A stretch of 40,161 bases of DNA from Bacteroidia bacterium (GCA_025999115.1 BNWW01000016.1:1-40161), one strand, 5' to 3'; counted from the stretch's first letter, positions 23,885 through 32,878 are shown. The notes: generated by a model not told the origin, from the letters alone. Program-made: numbers and translations.

Positions 23885-25447
23885 ATGGATTTCAGCCGAA
23901 AATTACCAATAGGTATTCAGGATTTTGAAAAACTGAGGACAAACAATTTCTTATATGTTGACAAAACATCCTATCTTTATGAAATTGTAAATAACGGGTG
24001 CCCATACTTTTTAGGTCGTCCGCGCCGGTTTGGAAAAAGTCTTTTTCTTTCCACGCTAAAAGCTTATTTTCAAGGCAAAAAAGAACTTTTTGAAGGGCTT
24101 GCCATTGCTGATTTGGAAAAAGAATGGCTCGAATATCCGGTTTTCCATTTGGATTTGAATATTAACAGTTACACAAAATTCATCGATCTTGAAAATGCTC
24201 TTGAGGCATTGTTGTCGCGAATAGAAGAAATCTGGGGCGCCAATGCTTCCGAAAAAGCATTCCCAACCCGTTTGGAGGGTTTGATGCGTCGCGCCTATGA
24301 AAAAACAGGTAAGCGAGTAGTGGTTTTGATAGATGAATACGACAAGCCACTTACCAGCACATTGGATAAACCGGAGTTACACGAACAAATCCGCGAAGCA
24401 TTGAGCGGTTTCTATGGCGTTCTCAAAACTGCCGACCCATATTTGCGCTTTTTACTGCTAACCGGAATTACAAAGTTTTCTAAAGTAAGTATTTTTAGCC
24501 AATTGAACCAGTTGCAGGATATTAGCATGGATGAAAAATTCGCAGGAGTATGCGGCATTTCGCAATCCGAATTAATTGACAATTTTGCCCCGGAAATACG
24601 AACATTGGCAGAAAAACAAAAGATGAGTTACGAGGAAGCGCTCTCAGAACTCAAAAAGCGTTACGACGGCTATCATTTTTGCGAAAATACGGAAGGCATA
24701 TACAATCCTTTTAGTTTGCTGAATACTTTTGCAAAAAACGCTTTACGTTATTACTGGTTTGCAACCGGTACGCCGACTTTTCTTGTTAAGATGCTCAAAG
24801 AAGCCAATTTTGATATTCCCGATCTTGAAAACGATGTTACCATTGCCGCACCTTCTATTGCCGATTATCGTGCCGGTGATATCAATCCGCTTCCATTGCT
24901 TTATCAAACAGGGTATCTGACTATCAAAGACTTCGATCAATTATTTAATGAATATCGCTTAGGTTTTCCAAACGAAGAAGTGAAATATGGTTTCTTGAAT
25001 GAATTACAACTCATATATTCTCCACAGACACAGCTAAATTCTGATTTTATTGTTTCGAATTTTGTGAAAGATTTAATGGCAGCCAATGTGGATGGTTTTA
25101 TGAATCGGCTTCGGGCGTTTTTTGCTTCCATACCTAATGATTTAAGCAACAAAACAGAAAAAGATTATCAAACCGTTTTCTATTTACTTTTCAAATTGAT
25201 GGGGCAATTTGTGCAAACCGAAGTTAAAAGCGCTGTTGGCCGTGCAGATGCAATCGTTGCTTTGCAAGATACCGTTTATGTGTTTGAATTTAAACTCTCT
25301 GAAAACGCCTCCGCCGAAGATGCGCTCCAACAAATTGATGACAAAGGTTATCTGATTCCTTTTAGCGCCGGAGAACGGAAAATTGTAAAAATCGGAGCAG
25401 AATTTAGCCGGACGGAACGAACATTAAGTCGCTGGGTAAATTCTTAA
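23885..25447 (+). CDS. AAA-ATPase-like protein with C-terminal PD-(D/E)XK nuclease-like domain (DUF1703 type)
   Basis: 520 residues. The N-terminal AAA-ATPase_like domain starts LPIGIQDFEKLRTNNFLYVDKT and has the variant P-loop GRPRRFGKS and the Walker-B-like VVVLIDEYDKPL. The C-terminal domain has the PD-(D/E)XK pattern GRADAI (D455) then VYVFEFK (E468, K470). Such proteins are present in many copies in Bacteroidales and other anaerobes. Their function is not established; mobile or defence-related roles have been suggested. It stands alone with its own promoter and terminator, flanked on the left by a palindrome. It looks full length and intact. Confidence 0.88.
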   Translation: MDFSRKLPIGIQDFEKLRTNNFLYVDKTSYLYEIVNNGCPYFLGRPRRFGKSLFLSTLKAYFQGKKELFEGLAIADLEKEWLEYPVFHLDLNINSYTKFIDLENALEALLSRIEEIWGANASEKAFPTRLEGLMRRAYEKTGKRVVVLIDEYDKPLTSTLDKPELHEQIREALSGFYGVLKTADPYLRFLLLTGITKFSKVSIFSQLNQLQDISMDEKFAGVCGISQSELIDNFAPEIRTLAEKQKMSYEEALSELKKRYDGYHFCENTEGIYNPFSLLNTFAKNALRYYWFATGTPTFLVKMLKEANFDIPDLENDVTIAAPSIADYRAGDINPLPLLYQTGYLTIKDFDQLFNEYRLGFPNEEVKYGFLNELQLIYSPQTQLNSDFIVSNFVKDLMAANVDGFMNRLRAFFASIPNDLSNKTEKDYQTVFYLLFKLMGQFVQTEVKSAVGRADAIVALQDTVYVFEFKLSENASAEDALQQIDDKGYLIPFSAGERKIVKIGAEFSRTERTLSRWVNS

Positions 25448-25537
25448 ACCATCCATCCTCTAACGGACAATTACCTACGCCGCAACGATTGGTTGCAGAA
25501 GTTGTTTGTACAAGACAATAAAAATAATGTAACTATC

Positions 25538-25589
25538 CAATGCCGGTTATACTAAATCGAAATCAGTATCACCGGCATTGTTGTTTTTT
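25538..25589 (+). terminator. Terminator hairpin between convergent genes
   Basis: CAATGCCGGT (25538-25547) pairs with ACCGGCATTG (25571-25580), with inner ATACT/AGTAT pairing, followed by TTGTTTTTT. It serves the AAA gene on the plus strand and may partly work in both directions. Confidence 0.75.
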
Positions 25590-25604
25590 GCGAAAAAGGA
25601 CTGA

Positions 25605-25889
25605 TTATGCTTTCCGCTTCCTTTTTGCAACGGAGTAACCGGCGCCTAATGCACATAGAATGACTACACCGCCTCCAATGGGGCCGGGTGTTTCGGGGTC
25701 GTTGCCGGGGCCATCGCCGTCGTTGTCGATAGTGGGTGCAGACCCTTCCGCTCGCAAACCGGCGCCTCTGGTTTCTGTTGTGTTATTGCGTTGCAACCAG
25801 TTGGAAGAGCGGTCGCGGAAACTATTTCTTTCGGCAAACAGGGTGCTTGCCGAGAGGATTGCTATTGTTAGAATGATTGTTCGTTTCAT
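25605..25889 (-). CDS. Small secreted protein with Pro-Ile-Gly/TM/basic sorting-like C-terminal tail
   Basis: 94 residues from the ATG at 25889. A signal peptide (MKRTIILTIAILSASTLFA) is followed by a polar core with NWLQRNN, GAGLRAEGS and an acidic Asp/Gly/Pro stretch. It ends with a tripartite tail: GPIGGG, a hydrophobic helix containing GAGYSVA, and KRKRKA. That layout (short motif, membrane helix, basic end) resembles exosortase- or sortase-type sorting signals, but I cannot tie it to a named family. A longer frame from 25952 was rejected because it reads through a palindrome. It is the third gene of the surface operon and has a truncated paralogue at 14615-14866. Confidence 0.68.
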   Translation of the reverse strand: MKRTIILTIAILSASTLFAERNSFRDRSSNWLQRNNTTETRGAGLRAEGSAPTIDNDGDGPGNDPETPGPIGGGVVILCALGAGYSVAKRKRKA

Positions 25890-25905
25890 TGTTGTTTGTT
25901 GTTTT

Positions 25906-25938
25906 AACCCTAACAGGGTTTGAAACCCTGTTAGGGTT
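25906..25938. repeat. 16-base perfect inverted repeat (palindromic element)
   Basis: AACCCTAACAGGGTTT, one centre base, then its exact reverse complement. It sits in the 59-base gap between the 1406-residue gene and the small sorted protein, 16 bases upstream of the latter's ATG, so it could influence expression of the small gene. Confidence 0.8.
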
Positions 25939-25948
25939 CGGTTGTTCA

Positions 25949-28900
25949 TCATTGAATAATTATTTTGCTTACTTCACTCTTGCCTGATGCGTAAATCGTT
26001 TTCATGATGTAAATGCCCGGTTGTAGGGGCGTTGCGCGCAACGCCCCTACGGCCACACCTTGCAGGTTGTAATAATGCATTGCCACAATCGCATCGTTTT
26101 TGACCCCGGGAACAATACCGGTTATCACATCGGTATCCAAACTGATTTTGGGCGCCGGATTAGCCGTAACGACGGTAATAACCGCTTCAAAAGGAGCAAT
26201 AGGGGTGGTGTTGTCGGCCAATACATATTCGGTGCCTGCTGTATTGAGTTTATAAATGTGTTGGTTGAGACTCAATCCATTCGTAGCATACGGCGCCAAT
26301 GAAGGATTTGCTTGCAAAGAGTAATCGCCGCTAAATGCCAATTCACCTTTTTCCAAATCTTCAATTGTACCGGAAATGAAAGAGATAGCAGACGGATACT
26401 GAAATGCCGCCGGAAATTCAATGATATAACCTTCGCCGGGAGCCGGAGTAGTTTTGTTCGCAACGGGAGTAAATTCGGTACCGGTATATGCTTTCATCCA
26501 AAAATTCACACCTGCATCCAAATCGTCATCGTAATATTCGCTGTGAATTTTATTTACAGCAAACGGGAAACCGATGGAATACCATTTCTTTTGGGCGATA
26601 GCGGTTTGTGCTTTAATGCTTGCAGCCGATAGTGTATAGTCGCTTAAATCGATACCGGCGCCCGGCTCGAGAGTTACGTTTGATACTTCGGTGTTGCCGT
26701 TCAGCACAGGATAGGCATCGTTGGAAATGGCGGGAATAACCACATTATTATAAGTTGCAGGCGTTTGTGCCGGATTCCAGTTGTTGCCGGTTGCCCAATT
26801 AGTGTCGGTAGCGCCTGTCCATGTATAATATTGAGGATATTCGTAAGCGCCTATATCCACGTAGTCGCCGGAATAATTACCGTTGGCGCGGGTTGCTCCG
26901 GTAATGTCTTTTGATGGAATGAGTACGCCGCTGTAAGAACTAATACCGGCATCTATCAGAGGACTTGTTGCGCTGATGATGGGCAAATAAGGCACCCCAA
27001 TGGAAGGAGAAATAAGTTCGCTTGCTAAACCTAATGCATCTACATCGTCTTGCGTTGCGCTTGATTTGAGCGAATTGGTAGCATCAAATTCCGAAGCGGC
27101 AATATTGGCGCTGATTGCACTTACTGCAACGATAGCATTGTTTTTTGCCTTAATGGACCTCCGTCCGTCGCTTGTTGTCTTATTTGAATTGACACCCGTA
27201 CTCGTGCCGCTTAATTTGCCGACAATAACGTTGTTAAGCATCGTTATGTCGTAGAAATTGCTTTCGGCGTAAATGGCTCCAATATAGTTGCCATAGAATG
27301 TGTTGTTTGCAACTACGGTTTCTGTTAAACTGATAGACCGATTTTCGTTCGGGGCAGCCAAGTAAACAGCGCCTTTCTGTGTATTAGAGCTTCCATTATT
27401 AAAAAATACGGAATTAGTTATTTGAACTTTGCTTAGCCAAGCTGCTACACTACTTGATACTCTGGCTACTGCAATTGCACTGCCATTGACTGTATTACTA
27501 CTGGTAGCGTTGTTTTTGAAAACGCAATTATCAATAATAAGAGAACCTCCGGTTGGGTTCGTACTTTCATTTCCGCCGCCGGCATGAGCAATAGCACCTC
27601 CATACGCAGTTCCTGCTGTTTGATTACTTTCAAAAACAGAATTGCGGATCACAATTTTACTTGCTCCAACCCGGCTTTCAATAGCGCCCCCTGTTTGCCC
27701 GGCCGTTTTGTTATTCAAAAATTTACAATTATCAATTTCCAACAATGCTCCACCAAAGAAAATGGCAGCTCCTGTATTTGAAGAGTTTGCTTGTACACCT
27801 TGTATGGTAAGATTTCTGATTCGTAAAATGGCGGATGGACTGGCGTTATCTCTTATCATACGGTACGCATCCGTTTTTGATGTATTCGCTTGTCTTAATG
27901 TAGCCCCATTTCCTTCAATAATAACTTCGGGAGCATTATCTTTCACATTCAGCTTTCCGGAAGATATTGCCGATGGTTCATTTTCTGCAACATTAATGAT
28001 TGCATTTTCTTTTAGATAAATAATAGTAGGTTGACTTGTAGAGATTGCATTAAATGCTTTTCCCATGCTTGTAAATGCATTTGTCCAAGAATCTCCCGTA
28101 GTATCATTACCATTCTCCACATCTACATAAATTTTTAAGGCTCCGCCTTCATTAAAGAAAGAGGCGCTAATCGTATGATCTTCGGTTATATTTGATAATA
28201 TAAACCGGTTATTTTCATCCAAAGTAATGGAACTCTCATCCACTGTTGCGCTCCATAATTGATAATTCGGATTAGGTGTGAATGTAAAGGTAATATTGGC
28301 GCCTCGCGGAACCTCATTCAAATTACCTTCGAAATCGGATTCAATTGTCCCATTGACAACCGAATTATCAATTGTAATTTCAAAACTGCTTTTTACGCAT
28401 TCTACAACAACCGAATAATTGCTTTGTACATTGAAAAATGTATAGCTATCGTTTTCTAAAGTTACCGCATTACCATCCACCAATACACGGCTAACGGAGT
28501 ATAAGGGATCGGAAGTTGAAAAAGCAAAAGTAGCATTATCTTCCGTATTTACTTCATACACATTGGGTTGAAACACTGTTGCAGAAGTTGTTACTTCTCC
28601 ATAACTACCCAAATCAAACGAAATGAAATAACGGTCTTGCGTATAACCCAACGTTACGGTAGTTTCGGCAGTTACGTTTGTTACGCTCAATTCTTTTATG
28701 CCGTTGCCTTTATCTACTAACGATTCGGTAGCATCCGTTTCCCCGACTGTAGCGGAAGATATGGCATATCCATAAGCAGGTGTAAACGTAAATGTAATAG
28801 CATCGCCATAATGCACATTAATAGAACCGCCGTTTTCGGAAATAGTTCCATAAGTAGTTGTTACCGTTGAACCGGCGCCCACATTTACATTGACGGGCAA

Positions 28901-30169
28901 ATTATAGGGGCGAACATTCATCGCTGAATAAGGACTAACCGCTTTATAAACCGGCACAGCAGCGGCATTGGGTACATAAACAATTGCAGTAGGATCAAGA
29001 ACGCTTCCTTTATAAAACGCGCTCTCGACAGTACCATCGGATCCATCGCCGGCAGCTCCTAAAGGTGGATTTGGCGCTTCAAATATATAAACCCGTTGAG
29101 TAGGGCTGCCTTCCGGCAATGCAAAAGCAGTCGGTCCGATATATGAATTAATCCCATTTGAACCACTTATTCGCATTCCCATTGTTAAGGGAAAAGTAAT
29201 CGTGCTTATTTCAGCACAATTCCGAAATGCAGATTGAGCAATGGTATAAATTCCTTCGGGAATTGCATTAATAGCAACTTTACTTCCCTCAAAAAGGCCG
29301 GTATAATAGCGGCGTTTAGTATCATTGCCGTTAATCTTGTTGTTGATTTCTGTAAAAGAAACTTTGGTGCCCCGGAAAACATAAGTGACATCACCCGTTA
29401 TTCCCAAATTGGCCGGAAGAGTAGTCAATTCAAGATTACTGCATTGGTCGAAAGCGCTACTGCCAAGAGAGCCGTTCATTGTAGCAGGTAATCCGGCAGG
29501 AATAGTTAAGGCAGTGCAATTGACAAATGAACTTGTTCCGATGGAATTAAGGCTTTGCGGCAATGTTAAATTTGTGAGATACCGGCAATTGGCAAATGCG
29601 AACGAGCCTATGCTGACAAGTGTATTGGGTAGATAAACGGTGGTAATAAGCGAAGTGCCGGGAGAAAATGCAAAAACGCCTAATTCAACATTCACGTCAT
29701 TTGTTTCAATATATCCATATTCTCCGTTTAGCGTATGGCCGCCTCCAAGAGTGGTCCAATCTGCTTTCCATGCAAAAGGGCTTTGAATTTTATTGTCTTT
29801 CAATTTAGCGCCACTCATATCTACCGTTGTAATTTTCGGTAAACGAGCTCTTACGCCCCTCAAATCGAAATAGGTATAATCGGCCGTTCCAATTAGGATA
29901 ACCTGTGTTACGCGATTAATATCTGCACCTCCATCGGTCAAATCATACCCATTGTCTGTTCCGGCCGATTCGATTGCATTGTAAATGTTTATGTAATAAT
30001 TGGGTATTACCGGCTGTCCTGGATTCGTCGTTAGTCCCGAATATTGTGGGTCAATCACTGTTTGAGCATTCAACTCTATTGTCAGAGTTATATCTCCTTG
30101 CGCCTGAATGTTCGTTGCCATTACCGGCAACAAAAACGCCATCAATAAATAAAAAATTCTCTTGTTCAT
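25949..30169 (-). CDS. Giant BspA-like surface protein: leucine-rich repeats, divergent InlB repeats, beta-helix, sorting-like tail
   Basis: 1406 residues with a signal peptide (to about 24, ending IQAQ). About 80-400 are BspA-type LRR_5 repeats (VYLPNTLVSIGSFAFANC, LTLPQSLNSIGTSSFVNC). About 415-660 are roughly three divergent InlB-like repeats (ITFTFTPAYGYAISSATV and similar). About 665-1130 are a right-handed beta-helix of the polymorphic-outer-membrane type (repeated GGAI, IDNCKFLNN, IRNSVFESNQ). Then comes a linker domain (WTGATDTNWATGNNWNP) and a C-terminal region ending YYNLQG...PGIYIMK...SEVSKIIIQ. The tail resembles the C-terminal domains of BspA-like or type IX-secreted proteins. 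Probably a surface adhesin. A 28-base palindrome lies in frame in the tail. It follows the 793-residue paralogue by 13 bases. Confidence 0.82.
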   Translation of the reverse strand: MNKRIFYLLMAFLLPVMATNIQAQGDITLTIELNAQTVIDPQYSGLTTNPGQPVIPNYYINIYNAIESAGTDNGYDLTDGGADINRVTQVILIGTADYTYFDLRGVRARLPKITTVDMSGAKLKDNKIQSPFAWKADWTTLGGGHTLNGEYGYIETNDVNVELGVFAFSPGTSLITTVYLPNTLVSIGSFAFANCRYLTNLTLPQSLNSIGTSSFVNCTALTIPAGLPATMNGSLGSSAFDQCSNLELTTLPANLGITGDVTYVFRGTKVSFTEINNKINGNDTKRRYYTGLFEGSKVAINAIPEGIYTIAQSAFRNCAEISTITFPLTMGMRISGSNGINSYIGPTAFALPEGSPTQRVYIFEAPNPPLGAAGDGSDGTVESAFYKGSVLDPTAIVYVPNAAAVPVYKAVSPYSAMNVRPYNLPVNVNVGAGSTVTTTYGTISENGGSINVHYGDAITFTFTPAYGYAISSATVGETDATESLVDKGNGIKELSVTNVTAETTVTLGYTQDRYFISFDLGSYGEVTTSATVFQPNVYEVNTEDNATFAFSTSDPLYSVSRVLVDGNAVTLENDSYTFFNVQSNYSVVVECVKSSFEITIDNSVVNGTIESDFEGNLNEVPRGANITFTFTPNPNYQLWSATVDESSITLDENNRFILSNITEDHTISASFFNEGGALKIYVDVENGNDTTGDSWTNAFTSMGKAFNAISTSQPTIIYLKENAIINVAENEPSAISSGKLNVKDNAPEVIIEGNGATLRQANTSKTDAYRMIRDNASPSAILRIRNLTIQGVQANSSNTGAAIFFGGALLEIDNCKFLNNKTAGQTGGAIESRVGASKIVIRNSVFESNQTAGTAYGGAIAHAGGGNESTNPTGGSLIIDNCVFKNNATSSNTVNGSAIAVARVSSSVAAWLSKVQITNSVFFNNGSSNTQKGAVYLAAPNENRSISLTETVVANNTFYGNYIGAIYAESNFYDITMLNNVIVGKLSGTSTGVNSNKTTSDGRRSIKAKNNAIVAVSAISANIAASEFDATNSLKSSATQDDVDALGLASELISPSIGVPYLPIISATSPLIDAGISSYSGVLIPSKDITGATRANGNYSGDYVDIGAYEYPQYYTWTGATDTNWATGNNWNPAQTPATYNNVVIPAISNDAYPVLNGNTEVSNVTLEPGAGIDLSDYTLSAASIKAQTAIAQKKWYSIGFPFAVNKIHSEYYDDDLDAGVNFWMKAYTGTEFTPVANKTTPAPGEGYIIEFPAAFQYPSAISFISGTIEDLEKGELAFSGDYSLQANPSLAPYATNGLSLNQHIYKLNTAGTEYVLADNTTPIAPFEAVITVVTANPAPKISLDTDVITGIVPGVKNDAIVAMHYYNLQGVAVGALRATPLQPGIYIMKTIYASGKSEVSKIIIQ
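26023..26050. repeat. 28-base perfect palindrome inside the coding sequence
   Basis: GTAGGGGCGTTGCG is followed at once by its exact reverse complement. It is in frame and encodes GALRATPL between LQGVAV and QPGIYIM. The paralogue at 30183 has a shorter, unrelated linker there, so this looks like an insertion. Confidence 0.8.
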
Positions 30170-30182
30170 GATTTACTTAATT

Positions 30183-32564
30183 TTATTTGTTTGTAATAAT
30201 TTGTTTCCGAATACTGAGGTCGGAATATTTTACGAGATATACGCGACCGGGGATGGGTTTCGTTATTTCGATTCCCTGCAATGTATAGTATTGGCAAGCG
30301 ATGGGAGCAACGCCGGTTTCGATCATTCCCGCCGGCCATCCGAACGTAACCGCAATCGTGTGATCGCCGGTAACATCCGTCAGCGTATAAATATTGTTTT
30401 CGAGCGGTAATTCTACCGGAGCGTCATCTACACCGAGGGCGATAACGACGTTACTTGTGCCTGAGTTGGGAACGAATGTGAAACTGATGGTATCGCCGCG
30501 ATTAACTTCGATTTGATGATCCGTAATTTCGCCGTATGCCGTGCTAACACTTCCGCCGCCGGTAATTTCGATGTTGATAACGAATAAGTTACGTTGGTAT
30601 TCAACCGCAATGGTGTGGTCGCCGGTTACATCTTCGATTGTGTAGGTGTTTTCCGTTAATTCCACTTCTCCCTCGTCTACTAATACTTTTGTGATTTCGT
30701 AACCGCGATCGGCTGTGAATGTGAAGGTTACGGAATCGTTTTTGTTTACTTCCAATAGCTGATCCGTAATTTCGCCGTATTCGGTAGCGATGGTTCCGTG
30801 TTCGCCTTCGTCCAAAGTAATATTAAAGAGGTTGCGGGCGTATTCTACGGCGATGCTGTGGTCGGTTGTAACACCGGTAAACGTGTAGGTGTTGTCGGTT
30901 AATTCCACTTCCGCTTCATCGACTAAAACTTTCGTGATTTCATATCCGCGATTGGCTGTGAATGTGAAGGTTACGTCGTCGTTTATGTTTACATCCAAAA
31001 TATCGTTGGTAATTTCGCCGTATTCGGTAGTGATGCTTCCGTGTTCGCCTTCGTTCAAATTAATAAAAAATACGTTGCGGACGTATTCTACCCGGATGTT
31101 AAAATCTTTTTCTTCCCAAGTGGAGTTGAATGTATAAGTTGATTCTTCGCTCAATGTGATTTCTACTTCATTTATGAAAACTTTACTGATTTCGTATCCG
31201 TAATCGGTTGTAAATGAGAATGTAATATCTTCATTTTTACGAACTTGAATAGTGCTGTCTTCTTCGTTGATAGCGCCGTATCCGGTGGTAATGTTTCCAT
31301 GACCGCCGGCATCTGTTTTTACGATGTTTACGATTTTTACCACATTCATATTTGCGTAGGGTTCAACGGCTTTAAAGGCTGTAACGGCAGCAGCGTCAGG
31401 AACATACACAATTGCGGTTGCATCGGTGGCAGCTCCTTTATAAAAGGCGTCGACTGCGGTTCCGGCCAAAGGAGGAACGGGCGCTTCGAAAATATATACC
31501 CGTTGCACCGGACTTTCGGCAGGCAAAGCAAAGGCTTTTGCCCCGATTTTCGATTGAATACGGCTATTGGAACCGCCGAAACTTGCCGGGAGAGTAATCG
31601 TATCAATATCCGCGCAATTTTCAAAAGCGTTTTCGGCGATTTGATAAATTTTCCATGATTCCGGTTCGGGAATCCGGTTAATCGAAATACCGGTGTTTTT
31701 AAATAATTCTTTCGGGATAAAATCTTTTGAACCGTCGGTTACGCTCCATCTTTTGACCGGCAATTCGCTCAATACCACTTTGGCGCAGCCCATAAAAGCC
31801 GAACTTGCATCGCCGTAAATCGCCAAATTTTCGGGCAAAGAAGTCAATTCGAGATTGCTGCAACCGTTGAATGCGCCCGGTCCGCAGTTGCCGTTCATTC
31901 CCGCAGGCAAGCCGTTGGGAAAGGTTAATGCAGTACAACTGTTAAATGCGTCGCCGCCGATGGAAAGCAATCCTTCGGGAAGCGTTACGTTGGTCAGCGT
32001 TTTGCACCGGCCGAACGTTTTTGCGCCGATAGATGTCATGCTTGCCGGAAATGCAAACGTAACGATTTTGGTAATATCGCTATTCAAGTAAGCGAATGCG
32101 CCCGATTCGATATTGGCATACGAATTTTCGGTGTATTTATTTTGAGCGGCAGTCCATTGCAGCGGCGCTTGAATTTTGGCGCTTACCAACGAAGCATCCG
32201 ACATATCAATTTCGGTTACATTATTATATTGGTATGGAAAAGCGGCGGGTGTTGTCGTTTTTCCGCCGTAAGCGAAAATCATACGGATACCGCGCAAATC
32301 GAAATAACTCCAAGGAGCGGAACCTTTCAGGATAAGTTTCGTAACACGGCCGCCGTCGGTAGCGAGCGTTTCGCCGGTTCCCAAAGCAGAGAAGGCAGCA
32401 TCTACTGCCGTTTTAATGTTGTCGTACATTGCAGGAGAAGTGTACTGCGTGTTCAAATCGAGTTCGGTGTTCAATTCAACCGTAAGCGTGATGTCTTGCG
32501 CTTGCAGAGAAATTCCCCCAAACGAAACAAGCATCAAAAAACAAAGAAGTAATCTGTTTTTCAT
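30183..32564 (-). CDS. BspA-like surface protein with LRR and four divergent InlB-type repeats
   Basis: 793 residues with a signal peptide ending near LQAQ (about 23). About 75-400 are BspA-type LRR_5 repeats (VTLPEGLLSIGGDAFNSC, ASMTSIGAKTFGRC). About 405-745 are four tandem repeats of about 81 residues (NGYEI/RGYEITKVLV...YTF...DHTIAVEY), also visible in the DNA with a 243-base period. The C-terminus is CQYYTLQGIEI...GRVYLVKYS...RKQIITNK, a tail like that of the 1406-residue protein. It is the first gene of the surface operon, with a -7 element at 32595-32602. Likely exported and surface displayed; the ligand is unknown. Confidence 0.82.
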   Translation of the reverse strand: MKNRLLLCFLMLVSFGGISLQAQDITLTVELNTELDLNTQYTSPAMYDNIKTAVDAAFSALGTGETLATDGGRVTKLILKGSAPWSYFDLRGIRMIFAYGGKTTTPAAFPYQYNNVTEIDMSDASLVSAKIQAPLQWTAAQNKYTENSYANIESGAFAYLNSDITKIVTFAFPASMTSIGAKTFGRCKTLTNVTLPEGLLSIGGDAFNSCTALTFPNGLPAGMNGNCGPGAFNGCSNLELTSLPENLAIYGDASSAFMGCAKVVLSELPVKRWSVTDGSKDFIPKELFKNTGISINRIPEPESWKIYQIAENAFENCADIDTITLPASFGGSNSRIQSKIGAKAFALPAESPVQRVYIFEAPVPPLAGTAVDAFYKGAATDATAIVYVPDAAAVTAFKAVEPYANMNVVKIVNIVKTDAGGHGNITTGYGAINEEDSTIQVRKNEDITFSFTTDYGYEISKVFINEVEITLSEESTYTFNSTWEEKDFNIRVEYVRNVFFINLNEGEHGSITTEYGEITNDILDVNINDDVTFTFTANRGYEITKVLVDEAEVELTDNTYTFTGVTTDHSIAVEYARNLFNITLDEGEHGTIATEYGEITDQLLEVNKNDSVTFTFTADRGYEITKVLVDEGEVELTENTYTIEDVTGDHTIAVEYQRNLFVINIEITGGGSVSTAYGEITDHQIEVNRGDTISFTFVPNSGTSNVVIALGVDDAPVELPLENNIYTLTDVTGDHTIAVTFGWPAGMIETGVAPIACQYYTLQGIEITKPIPGRVYLVKYSDLSIRKQIITNK
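30531..31281 (-). repeat. Tandem 243-base coding repeats
   Basis: The motif GCCGTAT recurs at 30531, 30774, 31017 and 31275 (spacings 243, 243, 258) within strongly similar flanking sequence. These are the four divergent InlB-type repeats of the 793-residue protein. The two central units are the most alike. Confidence 0.75.
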
Positions 32565-32594
32565 GGAATTAAATTTTTAATGATTTATTAGGCT

Positions 32595-32602
32595 CAAAGG
32601 TA
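32595..32602 (-). promoter_or_regulatory. Bacteroidetes -7 element for the surface operon
   Basis: TACCTTTG on the minus strand, 31 bases before the ATG at 32564. Confidence 0.6.
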
Positions 32603-32638
32603 GTTTGTTCTGTTTCTGCGGACTTACTTAAATGAAGA

Positions 32639-32717
32639 TATTGATTTAAACGGATGGAGCGTTTTTTGTAAAAATGTCGCAAAAAGATTGTTGTTTTGTT
32701 GAAGATAACGAAACCTT
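32639..32717 (+). repeat. 79-base direct repeat, copy A
   Basis: Aligns without gaps to 34031-34109 with 10 mismatches by eye. It lies upstream of the broken C13 peptidase; the other copy lies downstream of it. Confidence 0.8.
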
Positions 32718-32838
32718 AAAAAATATCCTTACGTTTCCTCTATAAATTTTGTCCTACATTTTTAGGTTAATTCTTTTTTTGAGGTGCTATATTCAGGGTG
32801 AACGCATTAAAAATAGACCGTTTTAACCGGCATTCACA

Positions 32839-32878
32839 AGAATTATCTGCAACAGTGATAACATTTGCAGATAATTCT
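32839..32878. repeat. 14-base perfect inverted repeat upstream of the C13 pseudogene
   Basis: AGAATTATCTGCAA (32839-32852) and its exact reverse complement (32865-32878), with outer CCGGCA/TGCCGG also able to pair. It ends 34 bases before the pseudogene ATG. It is not followed by a T run, so it is more likely an operator or palindromic element than a terminator. Confidence 0.65.

Noticed and set aside
25448..25537. Possible fragment of the small sorted-protein family (NDWLQ-like translation)
   Set aside because: Only a few residues match NWLQ of the 94-residue protein; too short to support.
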